The notes under the pieces were generated by a model. It ran no database searches, was not told the origin of the DNA, and saw nothing but the letters and a program-made list of their open reading frames with translations. A program made the position numbers and the translations under genes. From assembly GCA_029062865.1 (NCBI GenBank), contig JAIDPG010000208.1, positions 1-7,580 on the forward strand: 7,580 bases of DNA. The letters run 5' to 3'. This DNA is from Oscillospiraceae bacterium. Lineage in GTDB: Bacteria; Bacillota; Clostridia; Oscillospirales; Ruminococcaceae. This document shows, piece by piece, positions 5,661-7,580 of the stretch (its first letter is position 1; every line of letters starts with the position of its first letter).

Positions 5661-6710
5661 TCAATCCAGGACCACCTTCAAGCCCTTGCTCTTATTGTGC
5701 GTGCGGAGCTTGCGCAGCGCCTTCGCTTCTATCTGGCGGATCCTCTCGCGCGTAACCTTGAACTGCCGCCCGACCTCCTCAAGCGTGTGCGAGCGGTCGT
5801 AGCCGACGCCGTAGCGGAATTTTAATACCTCGCGTTCTCTCTCCGGGAGAAGCTCCAGGGCTTTGTTCAGCTCGTCCTTGAACACCGCCTTCATCGCCGA
5901 GTCAATAGGCGCGGGCGCGTCCTCGTCGGGGATAAAGTCGCCGAGGTAGCTGTCCTCCTCCTCGCCGACGGGCGCTTCGAGCGAGACGGGATCCTGCGCG
6001 ATGCGAATGATCTCGCGGACGCGCTCCGGCGTCATTCCGAGCTCCTGTGCTATTTCGTTCGTCGTCGGCTCGTGCCCGTTTTCGTTCAGGAGCTTGTTCT
6101 GCGCCTTTTTAACACGCGAGATCGTCTCCACCATATGCACGGGAATTCTGATAGTCCGCGCCTGATCGGCTATCGAGCGCGTTATCGACTGGCGTATCCA
6201 CCACGTCGCGTAGGTCGAGAACTTGTAGCCCTTGGTGTAATCGAACTTCTCAACGGCTTTGATAAGCCCGCTGTAGCCCTCTTGGATAAGATCCAGAAGC
6301 GGCATTCCGCGCCCGACGTAGTGCTTCGCGATGCTTACGACAAGGCGCATATTCGCGACGATGAGCTTCTCACGCGCCTCGTCGTCGCCGTTGGCGGTCT
6401 TTTCGGCGAGCTCTAATTCCTCCTGCGTCGTGAGCAGCGGGATCTTGCCGATCTCGCGGAGGTGTATCTTCACGGGGTCGTCCATTGCGCCGTTTTTGTC
6501 GTCGTCGACGATGTCGAGCGCCTTGTTCAGATCCTCGTCGATGCTGTAGTCATCCTCGATTTTGATTCCGTTCTGCTCAAGAAATTCCCAAAGCTTGTCA
6601 AGGTCGACGTTGCTTTCGTCGATGACGTTGTAAATTTCCTTGGTGGTGAGAGTGCCCGACGATTTCCCACGTTCAAGAAGCTCGTTAAAAATTCGTTCTG
6701 TATTAGTCAT
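5661..6710 (-). CDS. RpoD/SigA-family sigma factor, second paralogue (349 residues)
   Basis: A complete sigma-70 family factor that would direct core RNA polymerase to promoters. It has a short region 1.1 (about 5-55, IFNELLERGKSSGTLTTKEI), region 1.2 (77-108, DDPVKIHLREIGKIPLL), region 2 (113-195, with FDYTKGYKFSTYATWW at 156-171), region 3 (196-270, including the finger GEEEDSYLGDFIPDEDAPAP) and region 4 (280-336, with VTRERIRQIEAKALRKLR). The -10 contacts (Gln174, Thr177) and the -35 helix match primary sigma factors, so it should read the same promoters. Oddities: the normally conserved EGN of region 2.2 is EGYS (144-147), and the tail is THNKSKGLKVVLD instead of the usual HPxRSxxLKDFLE type. 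It lies 69 bases downstream of a more canonical paralogue on the same strand, probably in one operon. The start is supported by GAGG (complement of 6722-6725), 11 bases away. Confidence 0.93.
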   Translation of the reverse strand: MTNTERIFNELLERGKSSGTLTTKEIYNVIDESNVDLDKLWEFLEQNGIKIEDDYSIDEDLNKALDIVDDDKNGAMDDPVKIHLREIGKIPLLTTQEELELAEKTANGDDEAREKLIVANMRLVVSIAKHYVGRGMPLLDLIQEGYSGLIKAVEKFDYTKGYKFSTYATWWIRQSITRSIADQARTIRIPVHMVETISRVKKAQNKLLNENGHEPTTNEIAQELGMTPERVREIIRIAQDPVSLEAPVGEEEDSYLGDFIPDEDAPAPIDSAMKAVFKDELNKALELLPEREREVLKFRYGVGYDRSHTLEEVGRQFKVTRERIRQIEAKALRKLRTHNKSKGLKVVLD

Positions 6711-6721
6711 TGTATAAATTA

Positions 6722-6725
6722 CCTC
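6722..6725 (-). promoter_or_regulatory. Ribosome binding site of the second sigma gene
   Basis: The minus strand reads AACGAGGTAA, with GAGG ending 11 bases before the ATG at 6710. The 69-base gap to the upstream sigma gene shows no terminator and no convincing promoter, which favours co-transcription. Confidence 0.5.
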
Positions 6726-6779
6726 GTTCTTCCTACGTCCTGTCTCTTATTTCTAAGAAAGCGAAATGTATATGTATTC

Positions 6780-7580
6780 TTATTCCAAAAAGTCCTTTAA
6801 CTTCCTGCTTCTTGTAGGGTGTCGGAGCTTTCGAAGCGCTTTGGTCTCTATTTGTCGTATTCTCTCTCGCGTAACCTGAAATTCCTGCCCGACTTCTTCA
6901 AGCGTGCGCTGCCTGCCGTCGATCAAGCCGTAGCGCAGGATTATCACCCGCCGCTCGCGCTCGCTTAACGTGTCGAGCACCTGGGCTAACATCTGCTTCA
7001 GCATCGACGTGCACGCCTCGTCCGCCGGGGCGGGCGCGTCCTCGTCCGGGATAAAGTCGCCGAGGTGGCTGTCCTCCTCCTCGCCTATCGGAGTCTCAAG
7101 CGAGACAGGATCCTGCGCTATTCGGATTATCTCGCGCACCTTCTCGACGGACATTCCGAGGAACTCCGCTATCTCGTCCTCGTTCGGCTCCGCGCCGTTT
7201 TCGTGGAGGAGCTGGCTTTGCGCTTTTTTCACCCTGGTAATTGTCTCTACCATATGAACCGGTATTCGTATCGTCCTCGCCTGGTCAGCAATGGCACGGG
7301 TTATCGCCTGCCTTACCCACCACGTCGCGTACGTCGAGAACTTGAAGCCCTTCGTGTAGTCGAATTTCTCAACCGCCTTGATAAGCCCCATATTTCCCTC
7401 TTGAATGAGGTCGAGGAACTGCATTCCGCGACGGACGTACTTTTTCGCGATGCTGACTACCAGACGGAGATTCGCCTCGATAAGGCGGTTTTTCGCGGCC
7501 TCGTCGCCGTTTTTCATACGCTCCGCGAGCTTTATCTCCTCCTCGGCGGACAGCAGCGGTATCTTGCCGATGTCCTTCAG
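6780..7580 (-). CDS. rpoD: Primary sigma factor RpoD/SigA, N-terminus beyond the window
   Basis: The frame is open to the right edge, so 266 C-terminal residues are visible and the true start lies outside. The first codons (LKDIGKIPLLSAEEEIKLAERM) belong to region 1.2, so the ATG at 7517 is internal. Numbering from the edge, region 2 covers about 30-112, with LDLIQEGNMGLIKAVEKFDY (56-75), FSTYATWWVRQAIT (81-94) and the -10 contacts Gln91 and Thr94. The region 3.2 finger is GEEEDSHLGDFIPDEDAPAP (166-185). Region 4.2 ends VTRERIRQIETKALRKLRHP (236-255), and the tail RSRKLKDFLE is canonical. All hallmarks of the housekeeping factor are present, which is why I take this copy as primary. In related bacteria rpoD usually follows the primase gene dnaG, which would lie beyond the right edge; this cannot be seen here. 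Confidence 0.95.
   Translation of the reverse strand: MKDIGKIPLLSAEEEIKLAERMKNGDEAAKNRLIEANLRLVVSIAKKYVRRGMQFLDLIQEGNMGLIKAVEKFDYTKGFKFSTYATWWVRQAITRAIADQARTIRIPVHMVETITRVKKAQSQLLHENGAEPNEDEIAEFLGMSVEKVREIIRIAQDPVSLETPIGEEEDSHLGDFIPDEDAPAPADEACTSMLKQMLAQVLDTLSERERRVIILRYGLIDGRQRTLEEVGQEFQVTRERIRQIETKALRKLRHPTRSRKLKDFLE

Noticed and set aside
6746..6756. TTTCTTAGAAA-like small inverted repeat between the two sigma genes, considered as a terminator or operator.
   Set aside because: The 5-bp AT-rich arms are too weak for a terminator and there is no U-run; such a repeat is expected by chance.
6780..7517. Reading the right-hand sigma gene as a complete 245-residue protein starting at 7517.
   Set aside because: The frame stays open to the edge and the upstream codons encode LKDIGKIPLLSAEEE, a standard part of region 1.2, so that methionine is internal.

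Overview
The window looks like chromosomal DNA of an anaerobic Gram-positive bacterium of the Clostridia, most likely near the Ruminococcaceae/Oscillospiraceae. This is inferred from gene content: a clostridial-type class A penicillin-binding protein, two sigma-A/RpoD genes in tandem, a DUF3810 membrane metalloprotease-like protein, GC-rich genes with AT-rich intergenic spacers, and TGnTATAAT promoters. No rRNA or tRNA gene, CRISPR array, transposase or phage gene was seen.

Layout from left to right. Bases 1-119 hold a nest of inverted repeats. A leftward gene (120-1223) encodes a three-helix membrane protein with an HEXXH site (DUF3810-like). A divergent spacer (1224-1498) carries a rightward extended -10 promoter and several hairpins. 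A rightward GTG-started gene of unknown function (1499-2083) runs tail-to-tail into a leftward HAD-family phosphatase (2080-2739), the two stop codons overlapping. The spacer 2740-3124 (385 bases) holds a strong leftward promoter for the phosphatase, a rightward promoter, two adjacent cloverleaf-like palindromic elements, a duplicated -10 sequence and the leader of the next gene. A bifunctional class A penicillin-binding protein follows (3125-5581). A perfect 15-bp terminator hairpin (5585-5617) separates it from two leftward, tandem RpoD-type sigma factors: a complete 349-residue one (5661-6710) and a canonical one cut by the right edge (6780-7580).

The genes form separate units rather than one pathway: cell-wall synthesis (the penicillin-binding protein), transcription initiation (the sigma pair) and small-molecule dephosphorylation (the HAD protein). 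The sigma genes form a probable two-gene operon that would begin beyond the right edge.

The most unusual content lies outside the coding sequence and in the sigma pair. Palindromic elements with AT-rich outer arms around GC-rich, mostly three-base-loop hairpins appear at 13-122, 2879-2959 and 2962-3034. The last two sit between exact 11-bp copies of a sequence containing the -10 box, as if an insertion had duplicated the promoter core of the penicillin-binding protein gene. The shorter sigma factor keeps the promoter-recognition residues of the primary factor but replaces a normally conserved asparagine of region 2.2 with tyrosine.
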